A stretch of DNA of 64,000 bases, taken from NCBI RefSeq assembly GCF_037176765.1, contig NC_090022.1, positions 230,327,117 to 230,391,116 on the forward strand. Reading direction: 5' to 3'. The position numbers were made by a program, and so were the translations under genes. The notes under the pieces were generated by a model that saw nothing but the letters and a program-made list of their open reading frames with translations, ran no database searches and had not been told where the DNA came from. Positions 45,201-54,862 of this stretch are shown here, piece after piece; positions within the stretch are counted from its first letter, which is position 1; each line of letters starts with the position of its first letter. Origin of the DNA: Anolis sagrei. Taxonomy: Eukaryota > Chordata > Lepidosauria > Squamata > Anolidae.

Positions 45201-48200
45201 CATGCTTTCAAACTACTAGGTTGGCAGAAGCTGGGCCTAACAGCAGGGGCTCACCCCGCTCCCCAGATTCAAATCACCAACCTTTCAGTCAGCAAGTTCA
45301 GCAGCTCAGCTGTTTAAACTGCTGTGCTACTAGGTGGGCTATAGATATAAGAAAATTTTATGTTCAGTTTCCCACAATCACAATGAAGAGATTGGCAAAA
45401 TTTGGATGGAGACTAAAACTCAAGGGTGGTGGGATAAAACTGTTAAGGCTACGGAAAACCCCTTAGCATCCTAAGATACCAAAGCCAAGACAAGTGACAG
45501 GTTGTGATGTCATTATTCTGAGAGGCAACAATGGTGACCATGTATATCTTAATTTAATCTATGAATCTTAAACTCGTGTCCTTTGTTTGATGTCTGTTTT
45601 GTATCTGTTAATATTTTATAGAAATGCAGTTTAATCTTTTAGAGAAATGTGTATATTTCTTGAATTTTTGCAATGTTCATGTTTTTTAATTTTGTTGTAA
45701 CTCAAGCTGCTGGGAGAGGCAATTAAGAAATAAAATTATTATTATTATCATTATTATTAATTTTTAAACATTTGATTATGATTTGATAGCAGATTTACTT
45801 ATTAATTCAGTTATCCCTTCCCTGCAGTGTAGCTAAAAAATGTCAGTTTTCATTAAGGATTCCACCTTTGGTGTAGAGAAAATGCTATTATTATTGAAAT
45901 CTAAGCTGCATGGGGGGGGGGGGGCTAGGCATTAAACTTCCCCTCCCTGCAAGAGCTATATCAATACAGATCAGTATAGTATTTGGCAGCTGAGCCTGTC
46001 ACTGACTTTATTATACCCCTTGATTTGCAGCTTGGACAATGCTAAGTGGCAGATCTCCAGAATGTCTATGTACTTTACGGTACACACCAAATGCTAGAAC
46101 CTGGATAAGGAAAACAAATAGCAAGGTGTGTATTTAATCAACAGGCATTTTTGTAAACATGTTAAACCAGAATTTCAGGTCTTCTCCAAGCAGAGCACCT
46201 GCCTGTTATAAGCTGGCCATCTTCCAACTATTTCTGCAAGAATGGTCCTCATTGAAATTAATTACTTAATGGCTCAAGTGGTTTGAAGATTACACTGTGA
46301 GTTTGTAGTCAGTTTGCAAACTACTTCCTCCCTTTTAAGAAGTCTATGCCGTGGAATAGACTATAGCCCACTATATGGTTCAGATATGTGGATGACACCT
46401 TCACTATTTGGAGCCATGGAGAAGAAGAACTCAACAGGTTGCTGGAACATCTTAACAGCATCCACCCAAACATCCAATTCACCATGGAAAAAGAAAATGA
46501 AAGAAGACTGCCTTTTCTAGATGTCCTAGTCATCCGCAAACCAGATCAACAATTGGGTCACACCGTTTTCAGAAAACCCATACACACAGATAGATATCTA
46601 CACAAAAACTCCAACCATCACCCAAGTCAAAAAAGAAGACACAATTAAAGCCTTGGCAGACCGTGCAAAAAGAATCTGTGAACCCCACCTTCTCCAAGAT
46701 GAACTGAACCACCTAAACTGTGCTCTACAGGCCAATGGATACTCCACCTCAGACACCAGAAGAGCTGCAAGACTGAGAACAAGCCACGAGAGTAAAGATG
46801 AAGATCCACCCAGAGGAAAAGTGTTCTTGCCATACATCAAGGGAACCACTGACCGCATAGGGAAGCTGATGAGGAAACACAACATACAAACCACTTACAG
46901 ACCCACCAAGAAAATCCAACAAATGTTCAGCAAAAGACAAGAGGGATCCTCTCACCTCTGCAGGAGTCTACCATGTACCATGCAGCTGTGGACAAGTCTA
47001 CATAGGGACCACCAAACGCAGCGCCCAGACACGCATCAAGGAACATAAAGGCACTGCAAACTACTCCAACCAGAGAAATCAGCCATAGCAGAGCACCTGA
47101 TGAACCAACCTGGACACAGCATATTATCTGAGAACACAGAAGTGCTGGACCACTCTCACAACCACCATGTCAGACTACACAGAGAAGCCACTGAAATCCA
47201 CAAGCATGTGGACAATTTCAACAGAAAGGAAGAAACCATGAATATGAACAAAATCTGGCTACCAGTATTAAAAAACTCAAAAAATACAACAGCAAAACAA
47301 CAGAGGGGAAACAAACAGGCACATAAAATCACTCTCAACAAAAGATTCCCCCCAGGCACTTCCAAGCCATTGAATGCTAATCAAGGTGATCAGCTGAAAC
47401 ATTCAAACCTAGCCCCAGCAGACAAAAGTCCTTTGTCTCACCCTGGTCATTCCACAGATATATAAACCCATTTTTCCTACTTCCAACAGACCTCACTACC
47501 TCTGAGGATGCTTGCCATAGATGCAGGCGAAATGTCAGGAGAAAAATTGCCTCCAGAACATGGCCATATAGCCCGGAAAAACCTACAACAACCCTATGCC
47601 GTGGAACTTCATATCCGCTTATTGGAAGTTGGGGAAAACCATTATGATTTGGTTCAGTCCAACCATGCTGACTGAACTGCGTATTTGAGAAAGTTCAAAT
47701 TAGCCCTCAAAGCTGTACATTTTAACTATTTACTTATGTTGCTTTATAATTTGGACAAGCAGGTATTAACAATGACATTCCCTACCTTTCTGTAGATAGC
47801 AAAAATGGTTCCAATAGAAACAAGGCAGTCGATGTTAGAAGAGCCATCAAGTGGATCCATGCAGACAATGTATTTGCCCTAGAAACAGAAAGCAGTTGCA
47901 TACCATTACAGCAGATACAGTTGTGTAATTTTGAGCTTGCTTTATTACTATAATATTCTCATATACTGATGTGATTTCTAATAACTTGTCCCATACTGCA
48001 TGACAAACCTGTTTTTTTTTTCTTCTTTTATTGTGTGTCAGGAGCGGCTTGAGAAACTGCAAGTCACTTTTGGAATGAAAGAATTGGCCGTCTGCAAGGA
48101 CGCTGCCCAGCAGACAACCTGATGTTCTACCATCCTGTGGGAGGTTTCTTTCATGTCCCCACATGAGAAGCTGGAACTGACAGACAGGAGCTCACTCCGC

Positions 48201-51200
48201 TCCCAGGATTTGAACCACCAACCTTTTGGTCAGCAGTCTTGCCGGCACAGGGGTTTAACCCATTGCACCACTGGGGGCTTCGACAAACCTGGTGACAAAC
48301 CTTTTAATAGCAGTTGCTGATAAATAGCCCTGAAGTACAGATGAGGAAGAAGATATCACAGTAATGTTGTATTATCTGTATACGGTATGCATTTTAAAAA
48401 GAGAAAACTATTGTTCCAAGTTTTGCACACCAAAGATAATTTAAAAGAATTTGGGAAGTAAAACGAGTCATGCATAGAAGCTGTAGGGGGTAATAGAATA
48501 TGAAAAAATAATTGGCTAAAATTTCACCAAACCACAGAAAGCTGAGGTGGGCAACTGGGCAAAGGGTGCATTTCTTTTGGTTGTCACCTTCCCAACCCCA
48601 TGGATGCACACAAGTGTACTAAATGTGATGCTATGCCACTTGCAAGTACCATTTGTTCAACCCACTCTCCCCGGATTCAAATCACTGGCCTCTCAGTCAG
48701 CAGTCCTGCTGGAACAAGGGTTTAACCCACTGTGCCACAGATTGGGGGGGGGGGGGGGCTCCAAGTCTACACTGCTCATAATACAGTTCAAAGCACATAT
48801 AGGTTTTATATAGGTGTGTAGTTTCCCGAGATATTCCAGCAACAAGTGATCCCAACCCTAAATATGCCAAGGTAATGGAGAACAGGGTCAGATAATAAAA
48901 ATGGGGCTTAATATAGTCTGCACTTTTAAGCTTTCACCTGCAAATAATTCCTTAAGGCAGTTTTCCTCTAGTACAATTCAGTTTTAGCTTTGACAAATAG
49001 AATGAAGAGGTTTTTTTAAAAAATAGCATGGAGGTACAGAAAGTAAAGCATCAACAATGACAGAAGTAATTAAATATTTTCTCCTGACCAATTATTCTGC
49101 ACTTGAAAATCATTCCAGCTCTTGAATTAACATTATGGCAGAAATGTAGGATAAGGGTTCCTATATTTTTCGTGTAATGTATGTGACTAATGTCAACAGA
49201 ACTGAACTCAGTGTCATGGATTGAAAAGGCAGTTGCCCTTTGTTCTCTGGAGTTTGTATCTTAGGTTAATTTTTACATGTTTAAAAGACAGCTGTTGCTC
49301 AATGCTGCTTTGAAGGTAAGCAAAAGGCACTGACTTGTTTGTCTTCTTCCACTATGATCGCATTCGGGTTTTCTTCTGACACAATTACACAAGTTGTGAA
49401 AGATGACTTGAGCATGTTGATCACCATGTCGTTGGAAAGGACATCTAATTTCTTTACTTGATCTCCTGTCACATTGGTAGAACCGGCCATTCCATAACTG
49501 AAGGAAGATGAGAAGAACAGAAGCAAAATCAAGCACTTTTGTTTTTAAAAGGAAGGGCTACGTTTCGACCACACTTTTATCAAACATGACACTGAGACCC
49601 CAATAAGACCACATGGGACTTTGTGTCTTGATATCATCTGGCCCCTAAATTGTGGTTTACTTTTTTTTTTAAATGCCACCTTTAAAACAAATTATAAAAA
49701 TATTTTTATTTGCAACACAACAACTTCTAACAGATCTAGAATATGACAACAGTGTTACTTTCATTTTCTAAAAAGCTGAGAACATGCTTATCTTTCCAAC
49801 TGAAATCAATAGGATGGGGGGGATCAATATTCTGCCACGATTAAAAAGGTTAAATCATTTTAAGTCCAATTGATTTCACTTGGAAAGCTAAGGGAACAAG
49901 TTATGGGTTTTGACTATCTTCAGCCTTCAGGAGCCATTTCATTGTTGAATTTAGTTGAAAAGTTCACATGTGAATAACAAAGATATGCTGATACCAGGCA
50001 TGTAGCCAGGGGGGGGGGGGCTCGGGAGGCTTCAGCCCCCCCCCCCCCCGAAATTCTCATGGTGGTTCACGAAAAGGCCTTACTGGTGCATTATTTAAAC
50101 TGTTATGTTTATTCATATCATGATCTGATCACCATACTCAATATATCCCATATGCATGGGGGTATTGGGGTAATGATACAAAAGGTTTGCTAGGCTAGAC
50201 CCTCTTTCACTCAGACTCAGACCCCCCCCCGAAACTCAGCCCCCCCCGAAACCCCCCCTGAAATTTTTTAGCCCCCCCCCCCCCCCCCCCGAAACGAAAT
50301 CCTGGCTACGGGCCTGGCTGATACTACATGAAATGTACCTTGAACTGTAAATACTACCTATCTCTAAGGCAACAATGCCGGGCAAAGGCTAAAGCTTACG
50401 TGTGGATTCCTCTGAAAACTCATCCCCAGTATATGCAACTTGTCCCCCATCGGGTGCATACAGGCAGTTCCCGAGTTACAAACATCTAACTTACAAATGA
50501 CTCATAGTTAAGGACAGGGGTGAGACAACAGGAAGTGAGAGAAATCTACCTCTAGGAAGGGAAATTCACTTCTGGGTTATCATGGGGAAAAGGTATCTCC
50601 ACTGAAACTTTCTAACCAATCCTTGTTTCCACAACAAGAGGATTTTTTTCAAAATCCAGTGATCACAGGAACAGAAAGTGAGAGGAAATCTTCTGAACCG
50701 GGGCACAGGTAGCAAAGCAAACTCCACAGGGGTGTTAACCCTTCCTGTGCTATCCAAAGCTTGTGTGTGTGTGTGTGTGTGTAAAGGTTTCCCCTGACAT
50801 TGAGTCTAGTTGTGTCCAATCCTGGGGGGGTGGGGGTGCTCATCTCCATTTCTAAGCCGAAGAGCGGCATTGTCTGTAGAGACCTCCAAGGTCATGTGGC
50901 CAGCATGACTGCATGGAGAGCCATTACCCTCCTGCAGAAGCGATACCTATTGATCTACTCATATTTGCATGTTTTCAAACTGCTAGGTTAGTAGAAGCTG
51001 GCCATAACAGCGGGAGCTCACTCCAGCCACCCTGGATTTGAACCGCCAAGCTTTTGGTCAGCAAGTTCAGCAGCTCTGTGGTTTAATCTGCTGCGCCACC
51101 AGAGGGGCCATACACACACACACATTTAGCTGGAGTTACACTTAAAGGTATCTGTTCCAATGTACAAACAAAATCAACTTAAGAACAAACCTGCAGAACC

Positions 51201-54200
51201 AATCTTGTTCATAGCTTGGGGACTGGCTGTATTTAGAATATTTCAGTATCCTAGTTTTGATTAATCCCTACAAAAATTAAAATACAGAGTCCTAGTGAAC
51301 TGATGTGAATACATAAAAATATCTTATAGTCTGAGTTGTCTCAGTTACACATTAAGCCAATCTTAAACTGGGTGGCTGTGACCTTTCCAGGCTGTATGAC
51401 CTTGTTCCAGAAGCATTCTCTCCCAATGTTTCTGAAACAGAATGCTTCTGGAACATGACCATACAGCCTGGAAAACTCACAGCAACCCAGTGATTCTGGC
51501 CATGAAAGCCTTCGACAACACAATCTTAAAGTGATAAGTGGGTCATAGTATATCAGCAGTAATGCAGACCGCTACTGTGTTGGCTCAGCTTTAAATGAGC
51601 TACATTGGCACACGGAGGGAAAGGGCCAACATAACTGAATGAGTAAGAGTGGTAAAGAACTATGTCCCAACAAAGGTACTACAGATGAAGAATGGTGTCA
51701 ACACTGGTTTCTTCATGCTATTACTACGGAGATTGAGTTATAAACGGTTACGTTTGCATCATAACTTGCTCATGAGAGAGGAAGCACACTTAAGCGGATG
51801 TTGGCATATAATATTTCTTAGTGTAATGTGCATTACAAAAGAGATTTTGTTCTATTCAATAAGACAGAAAAAAACATGTTTCCAGCACCCTGTTCCAAAA
51901 AAGGGAAGCATTACCATATCAAAAATTACCCGCTTCTGTTCCCTTTGCTGTAGTGCTCTGAAATACCAAAAATCACCTTCTCTATTTAGCCTTAAAGCTG
52001 TTTTCAGCCAACTACGCAATGCTTCCTAGCTAGAAACAGAAAAATATATACTGGACAAGATGGAGGCCCCTTCCACACTGCATATAATCCAGATTTTCAA
52101 AGCAGGAAATTCCAACTCATAGAGTTGGAAGAGACCTCATGGGCCATCCAGTCCAAGCCCCTGTCAAGAAGCAGGACAATCACATTCAAAGCACCCCCGC
52201 CAGATTATCTGCTTTGAACTGAATTATATGAGTCTACACTGCCATATAATCCAGTTCAAAGCAGATAATTTGGATTTTATATGGCAGTGTAGAAAGGGCC
52301 CAAGATTGAACTCTTATTCCCATTTACCTCAGAATTAGGTTTATTTAATTTGGAAGGACTGACCACTGTATAGGAATGTAATGTATACTGCAAGTATAAC
52401 CCACTTTTTGTTTCTTGACAACTCTAGATATGTTGAACTACAATTCCCATCATTTTCCAACTAGAGTGGTGGCCAGTCTTCCAACACATGTGGAAAACGG
52501 AATTGGGTCTCTTGTGTCATTTATACTTATATTATTGTTAGCTGGAAACTGCTGCAAACCTGTCTTCAGAATCCCCCCTTACCTACTGGTAGGAGGTCTG
52601 TATGTCTAGCTCTGATAAAGCTAGACAAATTATTAATTTATATTCAATGTGTTTAACGCCCTTGGCCATTCTGTTTAAAGTACACCAACAAGGCCCAAAG
52701 GCTTTAATAAAATATCCATGTTTAATGTGGCACCTACATAAAAGCAGTATTGCTGACAATTGGAGGCCCAATGGGAGGACATTTCAAAATGAAGGAGCCA
52801 CAGCTGAAAAGGCTATCTTCACTCCATATATTGCTCTCAGTGATGGGAAATTTATTTATTTATTCATTTACCTTATTTATATCCCGCCTTTCTCTACCCC
52901 GATGGGGACTCAAAGCGGCTTACAATCGCTTCACAGTGCCTTAAAACATACAACCTCAGTTAAAACATGAGTTAAAAATCTAAACATAATAAGCATAATA
53001 AAATACATTTCAATAAATCACATCATCCAGAGTCGTAGTCTAAAGGCTAATCTGTAGTCAAAATGCAAATATTCCATATTAAGATTCCGGCACTGCTCTA
53101 TTTTTCAAACGCCTGCTTCCAGAGCCAGGTTTTGACTCTCTTTCTAAACACTAGGATGGAGTGGGCTGCCCTGATATCACTAGGGAGGGAGTTTCACAAT
53201 TGAGGGGCCACTATTGAGAAGGCCCTGTCTCTCGTCCCCACCAACCGCACTTGTGAAGAAGGTGAGACTGAGAGCAGGGCTTCCCCAGACAATCTTAATC
53301 TCCGAGATGATTCACAGGGGAAGATACATTCAGAAAACCTCATATTGAGATTGGTACATATAGAAATGTGTTCCCCCACAAGTATTAAGTTCCTAAGCCA
53401 AATGGTTCCAATGCAATGACAATGAAAAGGAAAATCAACTGATTAACCACCTCCATTAAAATCTTTTGGGTAAGTCCCAAATGAAGTACAGGCTGAGCAT
53501 CCCTTGTCCACAATTTTGAAATACTCTACAATATGAAATTGTCCACACACGTGGCTAAGAATGACTTCTATATTTTCTGATGTTACACTGAGTATAAACT
53601 TTGCTTCATGCACAAAACTATTAAAATCTAGTGTAACATTGCCCTTAGGCTATGTGTATGAGGTGCATACAAAACGAAAATCAAATTCATGTTTAGCCTT
53701 GGGTCTCATCTCCAAGACATCTTAATATGCATATATATATATATGCAAATAGAAGTATTCCAAAACAAAACACTTTTGGTGCCAAGCATTTCATACAAGG
53801 GGACTCCAGCTGAGCTCTTGTTAAGCCTGTCCTCAGCTGTTGAACATTGAGGTAACACATAGTCAAATCTAGTAGATCCAATGGTTCTACTATGATAGCC
53901 AACAAGATTTAGGTCCTTAATGTCTCCTACTGGGCACTCATCCTTTTAAGAAGGAGCCAAGGATGTTGGGATCTTAGACAGGGTTTGGTGTTACAGCAGA
54001 AAGGAATGGACACAATGTGTCACCTAGAACGATGCTCTTCCTTTAGCCACTACCTTCTTCTACTCACCACTCTCTTTCTAGGAAAGCAGAAGGGGGCTCA
54101 GTAGGTCCAATCCACACAACTCTACTCTCAAAGGGCACTTCCAGACTGGTCCTATATCCCAAGATCTGATCTCAGGTTTTCTGTTCATCCCAGATTATCT

Positions 54201-54862
54201 GGCAGTGCAGAATCATATAATTCAGTTTAAAGCAGAAAACCTGAGGTAAAAAAAACCCCAGGTTTTCTGCTTTTAAAAAACCACAACAACCTAGTGCTTC
54301 CAGTGATGAAAGCCTTCGACAATACATCTCCAATACTGTTCATATGGGTGCATCTACACCAGGCATGGGCCAACTTGGGCCCTCTGGGTGTTTTGGACTT
54401 CAACTCCCACAATTCTTAACAGCCTCAGGCCCCTTCCTTTCCTCGTGGCTGGTCTTGAGGACGTTAGGAATTGTGGGAGTCCAAAACACCCGGAAGGCCC
54501 AAGTTGACCAATGAATGCTGTAAGGTGAAGCTCCTACTATCTGACTTGGCCAAGGATGATAGAAGCTGGAGTGTAGGTACATCAGGAGAGACCAAGAGTG
54601 GCAAACATTGTGGGTGTCCACGAGGGGAGGGGAGGGGAAGGGGCTCTGGGGAGAGAAGGGCTCCTCCTCCTCTCTCTCTGTCTGTCACTCACAGGTTGGC
54701 GATGCCCGCCTTGCGCACGGCGGTGGAGATGGCCTTGACGGCGGTGCAGAGGGAGTTGAGCAGCTGGGTGAGCTCCCCGGTGCCCTTGGCCTTGCGCCCT
54801 TCCTCCATCACGAAGCGGGTCAGCGTGGTCACGTTGGTGTCGAAGGTGGAGCGGTCGGTCAT
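36246..54862 (-). CDS. FBP1: Fructose-1,6-bisphosphatase 1 (liver isozyme), complete
   Basis: Gluconeogenic enzyme hydrolysing fructose-1,6-bisphosphate in the cytosol of liver and kidney. Coding exons in transcript order are 54693-54862, 49335-49497, 47786-47878, 44550-44690, 38910-39047, 37751-37870 and 36246-36437. They sum to 1017 nt, or 338 aa, the usual length. The ATG (54860-54862) sits in a near-perfect Kozak context, GCCACCATGA. The AMP-binding KGTGELTQ and GKY/IYRK residues are intact. Catalytic parts are [29 protein letters not shown] and [11 protein letters not shown]. Gln in GDQVKK and [11 protein letters not shown] mark the liver form (muscle has Glu and STGQGVD). Oddities are Met for the usual Phe before the metal-binding Asp (CMDPLDG), exon 4 opening [10 protein letters not shown] instead of a KSTDEPSEKD-like start, and a GTCAGT donor for intron 2. 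Introns 1, 3 and 4 are swollen by transposons. Confidence 0.97.
36566..36765. mobile_element. Tigger/mariner-like MITE
   Basis: CCTCTGTACTCACAGATTC, GCATCCATGGATTCAAC, GACATGAGCATCCACAG and CCTGGAACCAAACCCC match the layout of a Tigger-derived MITE. The ends are imprecise. A terminal fragment of the same family is at 55202-55245. Confidence 0.5.
36987..37128 (+). mobile_element. Sauria SINE, head half
   Basis: GGTTAAACCGGTGAGCTGCT, TTGGCAGTTCGAATCC and TTAGCCCCAGCTTCTGCC, then truncation. It lies in FBP1 intron 6. Confidence 0.75.
37160..37330. mobile_element. Two terminal fragments of a mariner/Tigger-like MITE and a palindromic MITE piece
   Basis: CTTGTTTGTAACTTAGGGTT and CTTGTTCATAACTTGAGAAC GCCTGTA-type ends match the 50460-51231 element. 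GCCATATAATCCAGATTATC between them is a palindromic-MITE arm. Confidence 0.5.
37930..38900. other. FBP1 intron 5, unassigned
   Basis: No clear repeat family. GTTCTGGGGGTCACAAAAAA near 38434 is similar to text at 35110 and may be part of one diverged hAT-like element. Confidence 0.4.
39461..39976. repeat. Tandem repeat, four units of exactly 129 bp
   Basis: Units start at 39461, 39590, 39719 and 39848, each opening AAAACTCAAAAA. A fifth copy would begin at 39977, but the sequence changes there. Because 129 is a multiple of three, long open frames of 43-residue period run on both strands. They have low-complexity composition and no recognisable domain. Confidence 0.9.
40085..40400. repeat. GC-rich minor tandem repeats with CA runs
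   Basis: Repeated CACACACACGCAACCCC followed by CTCCCCCCGCCGCCGCA or by CACGCTCCATCACTCCCC, about six to seven times, inside the Helitron. Confidence 0.85.
40459..41125. repeat. Long polypurine (GGAAGG/GGGA) tract
   Basis: Nearly uninterrupted A/G on the + strand, with (GGAA)n and (GGGA)n blocks, from 40459 to about 40785 and again from about 40930 to 41125. A non-purine island between them holds (ATT)n. Confidence 0.9.
41211..42210. other. FBP1 intron 4, mostly unassigned
   Basis: No firm assignment. ACATGTGTGGCGAAGAGTAA followed by ACCACAG at about 41725-41752 resembles the retroelement fragment at 28.95 kb, so part of this may be a diverged copy. Confidence 0.35.
42217..42641. mobile_element. 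Composite nested palindromic MITEs, copy B (no BovB)
   Basis: Reverse-complement, colinear counterpart of 9865-10960: outer arm CATCTACACTGCCATGTAAA, inner unit GGCCCCTTCCACACAGCTG to GTGTGGAAGGGCCC, linker CAGTTCAAAGCAAATAATCT, second inner unit, then GGGGGCCTTAGTCCCTGCAA. The site matching the BovB insertion is uninterrupted (ATTCTGGGTTATATGGCTG). Confidence 0.75.
42876..43014. mobile_element. Palindromic MITE in FBP1 intron 4
   Basis: GGCCCCATGTATACTGCCAT arm, then TCTGAACTGGATTATATGGC and GGCAGTATAGATCCAGCC. Confidence 0.75.
43020..43620. other. FBP1 intron 4, nothing recognised
   Basis: No element identified. Confidence 0.45.
43625..43815 (+). mobile_element. MIR-like SINE, diverged
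   Basis: TTTTCACTCAGCTATTGGAG, AGGAAAGCAATGGCAAACCC and GTCTTGAAGGCTAACAACAA follow the core-to-tail order of the MIR-like SINE. Confidence 0.6.
43816..44540. other. FBP1 intron 4, nothing recognised
   Basis: No element identified between the SINE and FBP1 exon 4. Confidence 0.45.
44757..44891. mobile_element. hAT palindromic MITE, 135 bp
   Basis: CAAAGTTTCTCAAACTGTG at one end and CACAGTTTGAGAAACACTG at the other, with a near-perfect foldback. Flanks CCCTAAGG and CCTTAAGG match at 7 of 8 positions, a hAT-type duplication. It lies 66 bp from FBP1 exon 4. Confidence 0.85.
45011..45340 (-). mobile_element. Sauria SINE, full length
   Basis: Tail GTAAAGGTAAAGGTTTCCCC (BovB-like 3' end), GTGGCCAGCATGACTACATG, TCTATTGATCTACTCACATT, and a tRNA-like head with CAGATTCAAATCACCAACC and AACTGCTGTGCTAC. 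Confidence 0.9.
45350..46340. other. FBP1 intron 3, nothing firm
   Basis: LINE-like 3' text (CTGGGAGAGGCAATTAAGAA then ATAAAATTATTATTATT) lies at 45710-45760, and a G run at 45913-45923. No gene. Confidence 0.4.
46357..47593 (+). mobile_element. Penelope-like element, 5'-truncated
   Basis: The frames contain the end of the reverse transcriptase ([10 protein letters not shown], then [18 protein letters not shown] and [17 protein letters not shown]) and [22 protein letters not shown]-like, GIY-YIG-type endonuclease region follows ([20 protein letters not shown] in an adjoining frame). It ends in the tail CATAGATGCAGGCGAAATGT ... AGCCCGGAAAAACCTACAAC. A perfect 13-bp duplication, CTATGCCGTGGAA, flanks it at 46344-46356 and 47594-47606. 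The copy is broken and inactive. It lies in FBP1 intron 3, antisense to the gene. Confidence 0.85.
48012..48281 (-). mobile_element. tRNA-derived SINE with 10-bp target duplication
   Basis: Complete reverse copy in FBP1 intron 2. GACAAACCTG is duplicated at 48002-48011 and 48282-48291. Key segments are GGCTTGAGAAACTGCAAGTC and CCCATTGCACCACTGGGGGC. Confidence 0.9.
48658..48766 (-). mobile_element. tRNA-derived SINE, head fragment
   Basis: CCACTCTCCCCGGATTCAAA, GCAGTCCTGCTGGAACAAGG, GTTTAACCCACTGTGCCAC and a G run. The tail part is missing. Confidence 0.75.
48800..49330. other. FBP1 intron 2, nothing recognised
   Basis: No repeat family identified beyond a short palindromic-MITE scrap around 48767-48825. 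Confidence 0.4.
49995..50316. mobile_element. hAT MITE with long G/C runs, copy 1 (322 bp)
   Basis: Starts CAGGCATGTAGCCAGG and ends CCTGGCTACGGGCCTG. A perfect 8-bp duplication, GCTGATAC, lies at 49987-49994 and 50317-50324. Several G and C homopolymers of 8-20 bases sit near both ends. It is nearly identical to 55353-55683 in the unique middle, where I count 2 differences in 166 bases. Confidence 0.9.
50762..50782. repeat. (GT)n microsatellite
   Basis: Ten GT units joined directly to the tail of the Sauria SINE. An ACACACACAC run sits at the SINE's other side (51113-51124). Confidence 0.85.
50783..51109 (-). mobile_element. Sauria SINE, full length
   Basis: Tail TAAAGGTTTCCCCTGACATT, ATGTGGCCAGCATGACTGCA, ACCTATTGATCTACTCATAT, and a head with TGGATTTGAACCGCCAAGC and AATCTGCTGCGCCACC. 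It lies in FBP1 intron 1. Confidence 0.9.
51370..51525. mobile_element. Inverted pair of Penelope-type tails
   Basis: The right arm ATGCTTCTGGAACATGACCA ... AGCCTGGAAAACTCACAGCA is the tail of the element at 46.4-47.6 kb. The left arm is its reverse complement (TTCCAGGCTGTATGACCTTG ... TCCAGAAGCATTCTCTCCCA). GGCCATGAAAGCCTTCGACA follows. Confidence 0.65.
51530..52060. other. FBP1 intron 1, nothing recognised
   Basis: No element identified. Confidence 0.4.
52065..52301. mobile_element. Palindromic MITE interrupted by CR1
   Basis: GGCCCCTTCCACACTGCATA left arm, and GGCAGTGTAGAAAGGGCCC right arm with CAGTTCAAAGCAGATAATTT. About 85 bp of a CR1 3' end (52113-52200) lie within it. Confidence 0.8.
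52113..52200 (-). mobile_element. CR1 LINE 3'-end fragment
   Basis: ATAGAGTTGGAAGAGACCTC, GGGCCATCCAGTCCAAGCCC and TCACATTCAAAGCACCCC are the reverse of the standard amniote CR1 3' end. Confidence 0.85.
52849..53345 (-). mobile_element. L2-type LINE 3' end
   Basis: The minus strand reads [20 protein letters not shown], then [18 protein letters not shown]. The 3' UTR includes AAGCCGCTTTGAGTCCCCAT, GAGAAAGGCGGGATATAAAT and a run of TTTA. It lies in FBP1 intron 1, same orientation as the gene. Confidence 0.85.
53350..54130. other. FBP1 intron 1, nothing recognised
   Basis: Contains a short (AT)n at 53730-53744. A stretch at 53490-53560 (GAGCATCCCTTGTCCACAAT) may belong to a DNA transposon, but this is not secure. 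Confidence 0.4.
54131..54245. mobile_element. Palindromic MITE, partial
   Basis: GGGCACTTCCAGACTGGTCC, TATATCCCAAGATCTGATCT and TTTAAAGCAGAAAACCTGAG. Confidence 0.6.
54276..54330 (+). mobile_element. Penelope-type tail scrap
   Basis: CACAACAACCTAGTGCTTCC then GATGAAAGCCTTCGACAATA matches the text after the tails at 51.5 kb. Confidence 0.45.
54361..54515. mobile_element. hAT-like MITE just inside FBP1 intron 1
   Basis: CAGGCATGGGCCAACTTGGG left end; GTGTTTTGGACTTCAACTCC pairs with GGGAGTCCAAAACACCCGG; right end GGCCCAAGTTG. It is 180 bp from exon 1. A truncated relative lies on the other side of the promoter at 55089-55195. Confidence 0.65.

Larger units (their letters stand above)
50460..51231. 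mobile_element. Mariner/Tigger-like MITE split by a Sauria SINE
   Basis: The left end CAGGCAGTTCCCGAGTTACA and the right end, with TTGTTCATAGCTTGGGGACT then GGCTGTA, are inverted relatives. TA flanks both sides. The Sauria SINE at 50783-51109 lies inside. Confidence 0.65.
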
